The position numbers and the translations under genes are program-made. From the NCBI RefSeq assembly GCF_049243985.1, contig NC_135369.1, positions 21,850,533 to 21,914,532 of the forward strand: a stretch of DNA of 64,000 nucleotides, written 5' to 3'. Under the pieces are notes generated by a model. The model was not told the DNA's origin, did no database searches, and saw only the letters and a program-made list of their open reading frames with translations. This stretch comes from Paroedura picta (Eukaryota; Chordata; Lepidosauria; Squamata; Gekkonidae). Numbering within the stretch: position 1 is the first letter of the stretch; each line of letters begins with the position of its first letter. Below are positions 40,001 to 59,760 of the stretch, piece by piece.

Positions 40001-42287
40001 CTGTTATATAACCTCAGGCTTCCAAACAATGCACGTTTGGGTGTTTTGGAGCTTGGACATAATCTGGCGGAGCTTTCAGACCTGTTACCAACAGGAAAAT
40101 CTGGTATTGTGTTAGTCACCCAGATCCAGGATCAGTCGCCCCAGCTGAATACATTCACACAAAAATGGGAAGAAACCATCTGCAGGGGTGCAGGTTGGTT
40201 TCCTGAGATTTGCTCTCTTGACTTCTGAGAACAGCTTTGGGCCTCCCACTGGGCATCTTTGGATAGAGGCTTGGACAAAAATTAAACCTGGAGGTTGGCA
40301 ACCCTAGTTAGTGCTGCGTAGCCTTATTTACACAGCACTAACTAGGGTTGCCAACCACCAGGATGAATTTTGTAAAATATTGCAACCAATTAGAAGAGCT
40401 GGGTTGTTTTATTTTTGTGCCCTGCTTTTTACAATCCAAAGGCGCCTGCAAGTGGCTTTCCATCGCCTTCCCTCCCTCTCCCGCAACAGACTCCCTGCGA
40501 GGTAGGTTTGGCTGGGAGAGCCCTGATATTACTGAAGAAGAAGAAGAGTTGGTTCTTATATGCCACTTTTCTCTACCCGAAGGAGTCTCAAAGTGGCTTA
40601 TAGTAGCCTTCACTTTCCTCCCCCACAACAGATAACCTGTGAGGGAGGTGAGGCTGAGAGAGCCCTGATATTCCTGCTTGGTCAGAACAGCTTTATCAGT
40701 ACTGTGGCGAACCCAATGTCACCCAGCTGGGGGAACGCGGAATCAAAACTGGCTCTCCAGATTAGAAGTCGACGCTTCTACCCACTACACCAAACTGGCT
40801 CTGGTGCAAAAAGGTTTGAAACCATGTGGTCTGGATTCTTTAGAAGTCCTGAACACATGGTGTCCTATCCAGATTAAACAAGTGGGCTCGGGGGGAGGGG
40901 GGGTCTTGTACTCTGTTAGCTGGCAGGCAGGATTGAAAACGAAACTCCTTCCCTGTGCCGAATTCAGAGAAGGATGGGCAGCAGCCTGGGTGGGGCTTGG
41001 CCGGTTACCTGGGCTCTCCCGCAGTGGCATATCCACAAAGTGTTTGTCGTCGGAAAAGAGCTTGGCCAACTGGACCTGCCTCAGGAGCTCTCCGGTGCAG
41101 TAGATCTTACTAGGGGAAAGCAAAGACACAAAGCAAGAGGCACTCAGCACCAACAGGAGATGCAATCCTTCCAGGAAAGGAGACACAGCACAGCTCTTTG
41201 TATGTCCAGCTGCTTCCATTTGCAGGCCTTACCAACTTGCTTCAGTCCAATCTTAGCCCTACTCATTGCTCAGTGACTTCTGCATCTGGACTAGCCTTTC
41301 CTAGCAATTAACACCCCCCAAACTCTACCTAGAAGTCTGTTTTATTGTGTCTGACAAAATGTGCCTACTCAGAAAATCTTAAAGATCCCACTGGACTCAC
41401 ACGTTGTGGGGTAGTGATTTGCGTGTTGGGCTAGGATCTGGGAGAACCGGGTTCAGATTCCCACTGTGCCATGGAAGACTGCTGGGTGACTGGCTCTCAG
41501 CCTAATCGACCTCACAGGGTTGTTGTGGATAACACGAACAAAAGGTTATTGTAAGCTATCTTGGCTCCCTTGCTGGGGATAAACACGGTTCATATATGAA
41601 TAAATATATCATCCAAGGTGGCATGTAATTTGATCCCTTTCGATTTTATCCTCCCATCGCCCATGAGGTAGGTTGACAAATCACTGGCTCAGATTCACCC
41701 ATGGCATAGAGGGGAACGGAAGGCACCTCCCAGGCCTTCATGATGCCTGCTGATTCCTGTGCCACTCATTCACTTTGCCCTAACCCCACTGCCTCAGAGG
41801 CTGAGCCCATGCCTGCTCTTTTGTTGCAAGGTCTTTCGGTGAGTTGAGATGCCTCACAGTTCAGAACAGACCTCTGCATCTGCAGCAGACAGCAAAAGAG
41901 CTTGCATTCCTGATTTTGAGGGCTCTGGGCCAGAATATTAACCCACCCATCCTGTCTCTTTCACTGTCCCCATATCCCTGATTGTCCCTCTTCCTGGATG
42001 CAGCTCAAGTCATTTATGGTATGGTTCACAGAGAGGCCCTTATTTTCCCCAGCCAAACAGCTTCCCACTGCAACCACCTGGACCCTTAGCTTGAGCACTT
42101 GAGTCTCAGCTGCTATCTCTGAGCCAGCTGGGACAGAACAGAACCAGCCTCACACTCTATTTGCCTCCCCGTTATCAGTGACATTCGCTCACCTGTCACA
42201 GGGGGGTGGGAAACGGCCTTCCGCTGCTTGCCAGATGGGAACAGCCATACAGAGGCCCAGGAGCACCCAACGGGGTAGGGCTGGCAT
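26399..42287 (-). CDS. TREH: Trehalase, GH37 family (15 exons)
   Basis: Hydrolyses alpha,alpha-trehalose to two glucoses; in vertebrates it is a brush-border enzyme of gut and kidney. Coding exons in transcript order: 42193-42287, 41009-41109, 38308-38455, 37603-37690, 36348-36448, 34970-35062, 34377-34493, 33908-34030, 33725-33774, 31244-31444, 29786-30003, 29442-29553, 28580-28692, 26898-26951, 26399-26500. All borders are AG/GT and phases match, giving 571 aa without a stop (human about 583). Residues 1-23 are a signal peptide (VLLGLCMAVPIW core). Signature 1 is PGGRFIEYYYWDSF from residue 168; signature 2 is QWDLPNAWAP at 466-475. The predicted acid is Asp324 in SGWDFSSRW and the base Glu534 in GGEYEVQ, by analogy with E. 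coli TreA. The C-terminus ends NVTGSSVSSSGV, without the hydrophobic GPI-attachment tail of mammalian trehalase. Introns carry BovB, CR1, SINEs and MITEs. Confidence 0.96.
26640..26855 (+). mobile_element. GTTGCCA-type MITE
   Basis: AGCTCTGGGTTGGGAAAGAC to CACCTGGTGGCTGGCAACCC, complete family layout. In the last TREH intron. Confidence 0.7.
27217..27353. mobile_element. Near-palindromic hAT MITE
   Basis: Same sequence as 22580-22715 with very few differences. Flanks ACCTAACG and ACCTAACA. In a TREH intron. Confidence 0.9.
30658..30855 (-). mobile_element. GTTGCCA-type MITE
   Basis: On + it reads GGGATGCCAGCCTCCCGATG to CTCCAGGACTTTCCCAACCT. Other copies, less complete: about 340-540, 4355-4512, 5440-5655, 6797-6937, 7275-7620, 22930-23110, 25170-25335, 25835-25980, 28140-28490 (two), 29170-29390, 31650-31845. 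Confidence 0.65.
31055..31215 (+). mobile_element. 5S-rRNA-like SINE
   Basis: GGAAGCTGGGTCAGCCCCGG, CTGGGATGGGAAGCCCCCAA, ACCACCTCTGGATGCCTCCT, ending CAGCTGCGACTCGATGG. Lies about 30 bases past the donor of a TREH exon. Confidence 0.65.
32230..32505 (-). mobile_element. Sauria SINE
   Basis: Third copy of the family, in a TREH intron. Flanked by AAAAGTATTA at 32220-32229 and 32506-32515. Confidence 0.9.
32580..32860 (+). repeat. LINE-like 3' fragment (GGTGGAAGAGCTCC family)
   Basis: CTGGTGGAAGAGCTCCATCT, TTACAGGCCCTGTGGAACAT, GGGGAGCTCTTTCCGCCAAG. Related pieces at about 60355-60540 and 61670-61805. Probably L2/CR1-like 3' sequence; family not certain. Confidence 0.45.
33000..33520 (+). mobile_element. 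BovB LINE fragment split by a CR1 3' end
   Basis: BovB sequence (CATGGCTGTGAAAGTTGGAC near 33013) resumes at about 33205 (TTGAACTCTGGTGTTGGAGA) and runs to near 33520. Between them, about 33045-33197, is a CR1 3' end (GGGGGTTGGACTGGATGACC, TCTATTATTCTATG). The coding frame is decayed, so it is older than the copy at 61083. Confidence 0.8.
34176..34311. mobile_element. Near-palindromic hAT MITE
   Basis: CAGGGGTAGTCAAACTGCGG arms with perfect duplication TATTATAT (34168-34175, 34312-34319). In a TREH intron. Confidence 0.9.
34575..34825 (+). mobile_element. tRNA-derived SINE (CTT-tail family)
   Basis: B box GGGTTCGATTCCCCACTCC, then GTGTCTGTTGTGGGGAGAGG and GCTTTGAGACTCCTTTGGGT, with a CTTCTTC tail. 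In a TREH intron. Confidence 0.75.
35470..35690 (-). mobile_element. GTTGCCA-type MITE
   Basis: On + it reads GCACGCCTCCAGGTGGGGCC to AATCTCCAGGAATTACCCAA. In a TREH intron. Confidence 0.65.
36013..36083. repeat. Hairpin with ATTTGGGCAAAACTCTATGG arms
   Basis: Left arm TTTGGGCAAAACTCTATGG and right CCATAGAGTTTTTGCCCAAA are a near-perfect inverted repeat with a loop of about 22 bases. It is inside a GTTGCCAG-bordered repeat starting near 35930. Confidence 0.65.
36845..36941 (+). mobile_element. CR1 LINE 3' end
   Basis: Contains GGGGGTTGGACTAGATGGC and finishes in repeats of ATTCTATG, diagnostic for the CR1 3' terminus. In a TREH intron. Confidence 0.75.
36975..37036 (+). repeat. (TTA)n microsatellite
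   Basis: About 20 perfect TTA units directly after the CR1 end at 36941. In a TREH intron. Confidence 0.95.
38014..38145. mobile_element. Near-palindromic hAT MITE, diverged
   Basis: GGGGTGGCCAAACTGCGGCT and GCCAGTTTGGCCACCCCTG arms: the TAGTCAA core is changed to TGGCCAA, a distinct subfamily shared with 43915-44053. Confidence 0.75.
38822..39105 (+). mobile_element. tRNA-derived SINE (CTT-tail family)
   Basis: GCCAGCTTGGTGTAGTGGTT head, TGTTGTGGGGAGAGGAAAGG body and a CTCTTCTTCACC tail. In a TREH intron. Confidence 0.8.
39505..39660 (+). mobile_element. 5S-rRNA-like SINE, diverged
   Basis: GTCGAATGGGAGACCACCAA and ATAAGTTGGCTGTGATTTGA keep the family layout; the middle is replaced by T-rich sequence. 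Confidence 0.55.
40287..40362. repeat. Perfect-core hairpin formed by two GTTGCCA repeat ends
   Basis: Arms of about 30 bases (GGTTGGCAACCCTAGTTAGT and its reverse complement) around a 16-nt loop at 40317-40332. Each arm joins a repeat end to the same GTTAGTGCTG flank. Confidence 0.75.
40535..40802 (-). mobile_element. tRNA-derived SINE (CTT-tail family)
   Basis: Minus-strand copy; on + it runs GAAGAAGAAGAGTTGGTTCT to CACTACACCAAACTGGCTCT. A partial related copy (about 40405-40530) lies directly before it, on the same strand. Confidence 0.75.
41400..41610 (+). mobile_element. Second tRNA-like SINE family
   Basis: GTTGTGGGGTAGTGATTTGC head, GGGTTCAGATTCCCACTGTG B box, then GACCTCACAGGGTTGTTGTG. 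Confidence 0.55.
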
Positions 42288-44739
42288 CTTGGCAGAGGTG
42301 AAAGTGCTACACAGACCAGCAGGTAGGTCTCATCCGTACAACATCCAGGAAGTAAAATCAAGTCCGAAGGGTGGTTTTGAAGTGTAACTAGGGCTTGGAG
42401 GTGTGGCCAAATTTCCCTGCCAGAGTTTATTTTCTCCTGCTTCACAAGCCTGCACACATGAAACATGAGTCCTTCACATCACATCTGAGTCAGCAGAGAG
42501 AATGTGCTTGTAGGTGTATTGGCTTTTGACAGCGAGAACATGGCAACAGCAGACTGGCTTTTTCAATGTCTGGTTGCAGATGATTGCAAGAAGGGAAAGA
42601 GCCCATTGGCAGCCTGAAATTTAGCCCAGTATAAGTTTCCGACTTCAATTCCCTCGTGTTGTTATGGCCAAGTCAGGAAGACTCAAATTGGGCCCAATTC
42701 TTTGTTCATTGAGAAACAGATTCGGTCTAAGATGCTGGATTCTGTGAACTTGAGGCCAGTTAATTTTCAAACCATGACACACACCTGGATATCCGTTGTC
42801 CCACTGAGATTAGTCACTAAAATATGGCAAGCCCTGTAAAGTCCAGCTATTTGGCAACAGGAATGCCTTGCGTGTAAGCTAGGTGGGGGAAGAAGATCTA
42901 AGGGCTATTCGAGGCAAAAGGACTGAAGCCAAGTCCCTTGGATTGGGGAAGAAAATCTATTTTGGCCTGATCACAACCATGTTAGGGCTGCTGAGGCCTC
43001 CTTTAGGGCTGCGCAAAGAACTCACATAGGTGAACACGCTACGTTGATAAAGCAGGGATGATACCAAAACAAAAAACCAAAAAAACCAAACGACAAACTG
43101 ATTTGAAGGAGTCTTTAAGTTAGCAGCTGACAAATTTAGCAGAAAGACTGTCAGGAAGGGGATGTCATTAGGAATGATTTGTTTGCAAGAAGTCAAAAAT
43201 GGGCTTGGAGGCTGTAACTTTTTTTTGTGATTTGGCTTTTTCTGTCTCCTGTAATTGTATAATAAACAGTTCAACAGCTCTGGAAATTTTATTTGTCTTT
43301 CTTTGACAGGATCTAGCCCTTTCTAATGCTAACATAATAATGAATCAAGGTGCTTAACCTGGTTACTGGGAGAGCTGTAAATAATGTAGCCTTATCTGAG
43401 ATCTCTGTCATCCCAGCCACGTGGTGTTTTTACCTGGTTTCAATTATCACTGCTCATCTATTTCTCCTTTTGGTAGGGATACTGACACCAACCATCTTCG
43501 TATTTAGGAAGCTTTTTGCTCTTTCCCACAAGCATTGGGGTTGCTGATACATCATTGCCCTATGTCTTTCCCCAGTATTCAGGGCCTGGGTCTCCTTTGG
43601 CCACAAGGAAGTAAGGCCCACTGAGCTCAATGGGCTTTGAAGTGTTAAATTAAGCTTTCAAAGGTACACTGTTGACTGTGGTACAAGATGATCAAGGAAG
43701 GCAGGATGCATAAAGGCATGAGGCACTGCAGACAATATTTTGTCCAGCAGGGGGCCCCAACTTGTAAGCAAAATTTTTGTGTTGACAAAACCCCTTTGTG
43801 ACTCTCAAGGGAGGCTGATATGAATTACCTGTTTGAGCCGCTGTTGCAAACAATATATTAAAGCAACAAGAGCATGGCAAGAAGCATATCCTGAACTCAG
43901 ACCCACAGGCCCAGCAGTGGGGGTGGCCAAACTGTGGCTCCCCAGATATCCATGGACTACAAATCCAATGAGCCCCTAGTGTCATGTGCTGGCAGGGGCT
44001 CATGGGAATTGTAGTCCATGGACATCTGGAGAGCCACAGTTTGGTCACCCCTGGGTTTAGGACTGATCCATGCCTGCTGATAGAACCATCACCCTCTTTG
44101 AATGAGACACCCCAACCATTTCCACAATACAATTTCCAGTCCTGGTTTACCACTATGATATGGATTCCTCAAATACTGGACAATGTATACATATATCAGG
44201 GAATCTAACAAAACAGTCAAATAGGGAATAGCTTGCTCCTGCGGACTGTAAAACATTCATGGAAACCATCCTTCTGGTGATGTATTCGTACAAAAATGTC
44301 AGGGTGGTGGTGGTGGTGGTATAGGACCATAAAGTACAAGGAAGCAGGTCTCCACAGGGCCATATGGGGGAAATCCTTACACATCAGCTGTTCCAGCTCA
44401 AGAGGAGAAAGCCATCTGCTTCAGCAGTTAGCCAATTACGATAAATACTACCTAGACCAGCCAATCTCACATCTGCTAAATCCAAGGGTTTGCCTCAGCA
44501 GAAGAGAGTCAACAGGGACGGGGAACAGCTGCCAGGGTATTGAAATCTATGCATGTCTATATGCATGTCAATGGGGCTTATGGCTGAGCACCTGCATGTG
44601 ATGAGGACACTTCCGGTTTGGAACTTTCTGCATTAATGTACTGACAGGACCTCCCCATGGCTAGTGTGTGCAACCCATTTTATAGGACTTTATATGGCTG
44701 CACAGCTGGCAAGGGGGGGCATTGATTTTAAGCAAAGTG
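42288..44739. other. Upstream of TREH, no gene seen
   Basis: Holds the presumed TREH promoter near 42290-42480 (no clear TATA) and the MITE at 43915-44053. The rest shows no conserved frame. Confidence 0.5.
43915..44053. mobile_element. Near-palindromic hAT MITE, TGGCCAA subfamily
   Basis: GGGGGTGGCCAAACTGTGGC with CCACAGTTTGGTCACCCCTG. Edges approximate. Confidence 0.75.
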
Positions 44740-45240
44740 AAATCACACCTGTTCCTCAGTGTAACATGCTTCCGAAAGAGGTGCTGAGTTCTCCTTCTCT
44801 GGAAGTTTAAGCGGAGGCTAGATAGTCATCTGACAGAAATGCTGATTTTTATGAACTCAGGCAGGTGGTGAGTGGGTGGGCAAGAAGGGATGTGCCAGTG
44901 TTTGTCTCTTGTGGCCCTTCTTTGCATACCTAGGGAATTGCTGATCGCCACTATGGGATGGTGGTAGGTGAATTTCCTCCAGGCCAGGCTGGATTCTGGA
45001 GATTTTTGGTTGGGGGGAATCACTGAGGCATGAAATTGAGGTCACTGTGGGTGGGCAGGTAGTTATGAGTTCCCGCATTGTGCAGGGGGTTGGACTTCAG
45101 GGGTAGTCAACCTGTGGTCCTCCAGATGCTGGCAGGGGGCTCATGGGAATTGTAGTCCATGAACATCTGGAGGACCACAGGCTGACTACCCTTGGACTAG
45201 ATGACCCTGGTCCCTTCCAACTCTCTGATTCTATCACCAT
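44740..45240 (+). mobile_element. CR1 LINE 3' UTR interrupted by a palindromic MITE
   Basis: The CR1 3' UTR (GGAGGCTAGATAGTCATCTG near 44814; GCAGGGGGTTGGACT near 45082) resumes as GGACTAGATGACCCTGGTCC after the MITE at 45098-45191. The MITE is flanked by TTGGACTT and TTGGACTA, so it inserted after the CR1 copy. Confidence 0.75.
45098..45191. mobile_element. Near-palindromic hAT MITE inside CR1
   Basis: CAGGGGTAGTCAACCTGTGG and CCACAGGCTGACTACCCT, flanked by TTGGACTT and TTGGACTA. The left inner arm is shortened. Confidence 0.8.
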
Positions 45241-45319
45241 CACACCATCAATTGGTGTGATATCACTCAAATTAGAGCAAAATTTCAGACCAGTAATACC
45301 TTCAACGAACAACGAAACT

Positions 45320-45530
45320 TGAACACATGAAGCTGCCTTATAATAAGCAGGGATAGACCCTGGTCTATCCAAGTCAGTATCCTCTACTCTGACTGGCAGC
45401 AGCTCTCCAGGATCCAAGACAGAGGTTTTATACATCATCTACTGCAATATCCTTTTAACTGGAAACAATGGGGATTGAACTTGGGACCATCTGCATGCCA
45501 AACAGATGCTCTACCATTGAGCCACGGCCC
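45320..45530 (-). mobile_element. Third tRNA-derived SINE family, full-length
   Basis: On + it runs from CATGAAGCTGCCTTATAATA to CTACCATTGAGCCACGGCCC, the reverse of the 900-1115 layout. Confidence 0.75.
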
Positions 45531-45696
45531 TTCAGAAGCCTCTATAAGGCATAAGCTGTCATGAGTCAAAGCTCACTTCAGCAGATATGCTGATCAAGTA
45601 TCTGATTAAGTGCTCTTTGACTTGCACGAGTTTATACCCCCGGAAAAGTCTGTGGGGGTGCTACTGGACTCTTGATTCTGTTCTGTTGGTTCAGAG

Positions 45697-45842
45697 CAGG
45701 GGTAGTCAAACTGCGGCCCTCCAGATGTCCATGGACTACAATTCCCAGGAGCCCTTGCCAGCATTCACTGGTGAATGCTGGCAAGGGCTCCTGGGAATTG
45801 TAGTCCATGGACATCTGGAGGGCCGCAGTTTGACTACCCCTG
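45697..45842. mobile_element. Near-palindromic hAT MITE
   Basis: CAGGGGTAGTCAAACTGCGG arms, centre extended by CATTCACTGGTGAATG. Flanks GTTCAGAG and GTTTAGAG. Confidence 0.9.
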
Positions 45843-46106
45843 GTTTAGAGTGACACAGCTACCCATCTGCAGGAAATTAGGAGAACACTGTAATTGAAGA
45901 CCATAAAACCATTTCTGCAGATAGGGTATCTGGAGTTCTTAAGCTGCTACACCCAAATGGCAAAGTCCTCTCTTGAAGAATGAAACAGGAACACAGATTA
46001 GATTCCATTAAAAAAAAAAAAAGACTGGTATGTTGAAAAGCAACGGAGCAATGTTTTTCAAGAAAATGATGCAGTTCTGTGTAAGAAATATCCACCCAGG
46101 TACTAC

Positions 46107-46112
46107 TTTATT
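46107..46112 (-). terminator. Possible distal LIX1L polyadenylation signal
   Basis: AATAAA on the minus strand about 4.6 kb past the LIX1L stop, followed by an AT-rich stretch. If used, the 3' UTR would span an hAT MITE (46732-46867) and a 5S-like SINE (48640-48840). Speculative. Confidence 0.2.
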
Positions 46113-46731
46113 GTATAAAATTATACATTACAAAATTAGTACTGACTTTACAGAATACTGTCAGGAAAAACACCATCTGTGAAACCATACTTTTAGATAA
46201 CCTTTAAACTGGAAAATCACTGAAAGACGATGAATGGGTTATAGATGAATTTTATCCAGGGGTAACATTTACAGGCATGTCTTAAAGGGAAATTCAGGAA
46301 TGCTGCTTTGTACAGACAGAACTCAAACCTGGTTTCTATCTGTAATAAGCAGAGGGCTGAGAGAGAGAGGGCAACGAAAACCCTTGAGAACCTTCGGAAG
46401 GATATAATTCGAGTATATAAATGCATTTTAACATGAGTAGCATTGTGTACACAAAGCTGTATATAAAAATATATATGTATATTATTATTATATATAAAAA
46501 AGGGTGAGACAGAGGAGCTCAGGCATAGAAACAACAAGGCGCTAAAGGCCAAAGAATGATGCTAATTCTTGAGCTCTTCATTTTGAATAGCCATAACATC
46601 TACAGCCATCTGTTTCTGCAAAAGGGAGTCTGGTCAAGAGGTCTTTGAGATCCAGCTTCTGAAAGCTAATTCCAGTTTGGACTCAAGGACTCTGAGTTAC
46701 CTGTACATTTGGCAGAATTAACTATCTAGGA

Positions 46732-46867
46732 CAAGGGTAGTCAACCTGTGGTCCTCCAGATGTTCATGGACTACAATTCCCATGAGCCCCTGCCAGCGTT
46801 TGCTGGCAGGGGGTCATGGGAATTGCAGCCCATGAACATCTGGAGGACCACAGGTTGACTATCCCTG
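46732..46867. mobile_element. Near-palindromic hAT MITE
   Basis: CAAGGGTAGTCAACCTGTGG and CCACAGGTTGACTATCCCTG, with perfect duplication ATCTAGGA (46724-46731, 46868-46875). Possibly inside the LIX1L 3' UTR. Confidence 0.9.
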
Positions 46868-47387
46868 ATCTAGGACACTTGTATGATCGCAGTTTGTTTA
46901 CCAAGCCTCTGACACTCAAGCTGAAACACAAATACACAACATACCAACTGTTACAGATTAAGCTCCAAAAATATAAAGCCACAATCAACTTCTTATTGCA
47001 CCCAATATTACAAAATGGCTAGGACTGAAGCTGTACTGAAAACAATCCTCACATGGAGCCATCAGTCTCTTGCACATCTGCAGTTGGTTAATGGAAAGGC
47101 CTGTAGGCCCTTTGCAGCTACCCTGTTTGGTTCCAGGGCCTTCAGCGGCTGGGCCTTCAGCGGCTGGTCTTTAAGTCCAAGTTATGACGTGCTGCTTCTG
47201 TACAGCACAGCATTCCGCTTTTGCGCGTGAGCTGTACAAATACCCAAGAAGTGCCTAACCATTATTTTCTGCCTGCCCTCTGTCTACCTGTCAGGGTCAC
47301 CTCCTTTTGAGGAGGTGACGTATGGCAAAAGCATCCGAACGAGATCAGAAATAGACCAATGCAGCATCACCATAGGAGTATACTCTA

Positions 47388-47455
47388 GGTAAGATAGTCC
47401 TTTTATGCAGGGGCACTCTAGGTAAGACATAGTCCTTTTATGCAGGGGCACAGAG
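47388..47455 (+). repeat. Short tandem duplication
   Basis: CTCTAGGTAAGATAGTCCTT and CTCTAGGTAAGACATAGTCC begin two copies of a unit of about 33-35 bp, each finishing TTTATGCAGGGGCA. Confidence 0.75.
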
Positions 47456-48639
47456 CTCCACTGATCCCTGTGATAAATACCCAGAACAGAGGCATCAAAA
47501 AGAATTATTGCTGTAAACAGGACACACAAGAATCTCCCAGTGGAAACAGATGGGACGGGGGCTAAAGGAACGTGGCCTTTTTTGATTCATAGGAATCCAG
47601 CATTGCTGAGATTTAAGACCTGTGCGGGGATGGCGGAAGATAGATGTGGCGAAGTAGCCATCCTTCATTTCTTCTCATCCTCGCTCCTGAAATTTTTTTG
47701 CCTGCAATGTCAAGGTCAAAAGTGCAGAGTCAAGAATGTCCCTGACAGCCAGAGTGGGCCAGGGGCTAGTGTCTGACCAGGGCTAGAGCCCCATACTGCC
47801 ATACGGCGAAGTGATACTGGGCTAGACAGCCTACCATACCTTGCAAGGGTAAAAATGGTGAAGAGAAATCCATGTATGCCACCCTGAGCTAAATGGAGGA
47901 AGTGCGAAGGGGGAAAAACGTGCTAAATAGCCCCCAAACACTTCTCAGTCTACCCTGTATATTGTAGTGTGTTGTTGGCTTGTGTGATCACTGTGATTAA
48001 TTCCCAGCTTGCCTCACTGGGAGGGTTTATGTGCAATGGGAGAGAAGCTAAGCTAGACTCTGGCCACTTGAAGCTGGAAACTCTCAAATGCTAAGAAATC
48101 TCTTTACTTTCCCCCTGGAAAGCCCTGTGCTTTCCAATAGGGTTCATCCGTAAATACAGCCTAAGCTACATTAAATTCTGAACCACAACCATTGCTAAGC
48201 GGAATGCCCATTTCCCTGGAATCTCAAATTGGGGTAAAAGAGAAAGTAAGGGATTAAGATATTATCCTAGCAGTGGCTCCTAAACAGAGTAAATTTAAGC
48301 TATCCAAAAATGCACAAGGCAAGGACTCTGGGCGCAAATATTTGTCTCATTTTAGTGCTTACCATTTGTTGCACCGACCCTCAGAGAGATCACCGGCCAG
48401 CTATTTAACACATTTTCCCCTGTAGCTCCTTAGAATGGCTAGTATGTTACAGGCCCAACAAAGATTAGGAAAGGAACTCTTTACTCTACATGCTCTACAA
48501 AGTCAAACAAAGCGAGCCTGGTATGCTACTCATAGTGCAGCACACTTAAAAGAGTAGGTGGCTAGGTGGCAGAATTCCCCCATAGCTGTTGCTTGCACAA
48601 ACCTCTCCCCTATTTTTTATCAAGACACAGTGGCGGAAA

Positions 48640-48840
48640 GTGCCGTCAAGTTGCAATGACTTACGGCAGCCCGAAAGCGTTTTCACGGCAAGAAACGTGC
48701 AAAGTTTCCACTGCCTGCCTCTGCACAGCAGTCCTGGATTTCTTGGGTGGCATCCCATCCAGGAACTAACAAGGGCTGGCTCTGCTTAGCTTCAGAGAGC
48801 GGATGAGATCAGGCTTAGCTGGGGCCATCCTAATCAAGGC
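48640..48840 (-). mobile_element. 5S-rRNA-like SINE
   Basis: Minus-strand copy; on + it reads GCCGTCAAGTTGCAATGACT through CTCTGCTTAGCTTCAGAGAG to ATGAGATCAGGCTTAGCTGG. Confidence 0.65.
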
Positions 48841-50683
48841 ATCGGTACACACAACCTGCAAAATCACCCATGAATCTGAAGCTGGTTTCAATCTACATTC
48901 TTTAGCTATATACACAATTAGTATTTCTACTTAAGAGTCCTGCTCCTAGTTTCAGTCTCTCTCTCTTTAAAAAGTGCACATATAAAAGATTTTTTTACCT
49001 AGGAATGTTCTGCTTGAGCAACATCTGAAAATCTCCAAAGAAGATAATGCCTCTTTCCTCCCTCCCCCTGACACCATTACAGTCTTTTGAATGTGTTGGG
49101 TTGGTTTTTTCGCCCACCAACAAGTAGCTCTAATTACCACAAACTCAAGACTGTCACAGCGATTTCCCAAGACACGTTGGGTTATTCCACCCACAAGGTA
49201 TTGTAGCCAAGTGACACGCTAAGGATTGCAAGCGTCTCAGTTCACAGGAGGTTTATATACACACTGGCTAATGGGAGCCATATGAGCAAAATGGTGCCAG
49301 AGCTGGGAACTTGGTGCGATCTCTTGAAGAACCGACTGCATCTGGGACTCTGGCACAAACACTGTTGTGGTAATCAAGGCAGCTTATATGACAGCCTGCA
49401 CTGGCTAGGGTTCCCATCGGCAACCGAGTATTCGGCATCTTCTGGAACCCAATCAAAGTAATCCAGGCTCAGAAAGATGAGCTGGCGTGAGAGGCACAGG
49501 CTCCGCTTGAGGAGTATCAGCTACTGAGTGGCTTAGAAGCAGCCCTTCTAACTACCCGCTTACCTACTCCAGTAAGAAGCAAACAGACAGAGGCTTAAAT
49601 GCCAAAGGCATTACTGGATGAGCCTAATCTTCTCCAAAGTCAGGACAACTCCTATAAGCACCTCAAGGCTTGTAATTTGGCACAGAGATCCCACTGAGCT
49701 TAAGTCACTAGAAAAGCAACTCGATGGGTCAGGTAGGACAAATGAGGAGAGAATAGCAGACACGTTATGTATAGACATTTGAAATCCACTGTAGTTTTTG
49801 GTATTCTCAAGTCCTCAATACTTTGGGAAATTTTGCACACAGGTACCTGGCAGAATGAGAAATTACAAATACGGAGGAAACCCAACGGGAACAAAACTCT
49901 AGCAGGAGCCGGAGGATTACTGCAACAGTGTTTTAAAGGCTGTGCTTTTCAGGTAAGGGAGAGAAGGGAGGTGGGTCTCAAGTCAGGTTCACTGGGAAAA
50001 TACTGAGCATGTCAAAGAAATGGGTCATTATCTACCGCCTCTGTGGCACAAGCTTGCATTCTCCTTGGAGTGCTACATTTACATTTAATACTGATAGCTG
50101 TACAATACCTGGAAAAAACAGAGGTCTAAGTGTTTAACACTGGAAAGGCTACCTTTAAAAGCTGCTCGGATTCATTAAAAAAGTCTCTAGCAGAGAGAAC
50201 ACACGAGCTGAGACGACCCAAGTATAAAATCTATACAGAAATGCATACAAAAAGTTTAAAATATGTGCAAACGAGACACAGTTTGTGAAAAAAGGGCATC
50301 TGCGCACTCGTAACGTGTTTCAGATTAGAGCCGAAACGGAAGAGGGAACAAATACAAAAGTTGGCAAAAACGGCAAGATTTTGAAATATTTGTTTTTTTA
50401 ACCAACTGATGGATATGTATATTTTGACTAAAAAAAAAAAAAAGGCAATTAATTTGCCAACTTCATTGCTTTATAATCCAACGGGAATATCTGCCTCCTC
50501 CAAACTCAACAGCTTGTGTATAAATGCAAATATTTTGCGGGGGGGAGAGAATCTGAATTTCCTGATACCAATTTGCTTATTTTGCCTCCTCAAACTTATT
50601 AAAAGTAGGCCAGATCCCTTTAGCAGCCTAGCTCTGTGGAGGAGGAGGGGGAAGAGGAGAAGCAGAACGGCTCTCCTATGGGC

Positions 50684-59760
<9,077 letters not shown>

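Larger units (their letters stand above)
45850..50683. other. Between TREH and LIX1L coding ends; possible LIX1L 3' UTR
   Basis: No coding frame is supported. It contains one hAT MITE, one 5S-like SINE and a small tandem duplication, and is otherwise poor in repeats compared with the rest of the window. That would fit a long 3' UTR of LIX1L on the minus strand, but this is inference. Confidence 0.35.
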
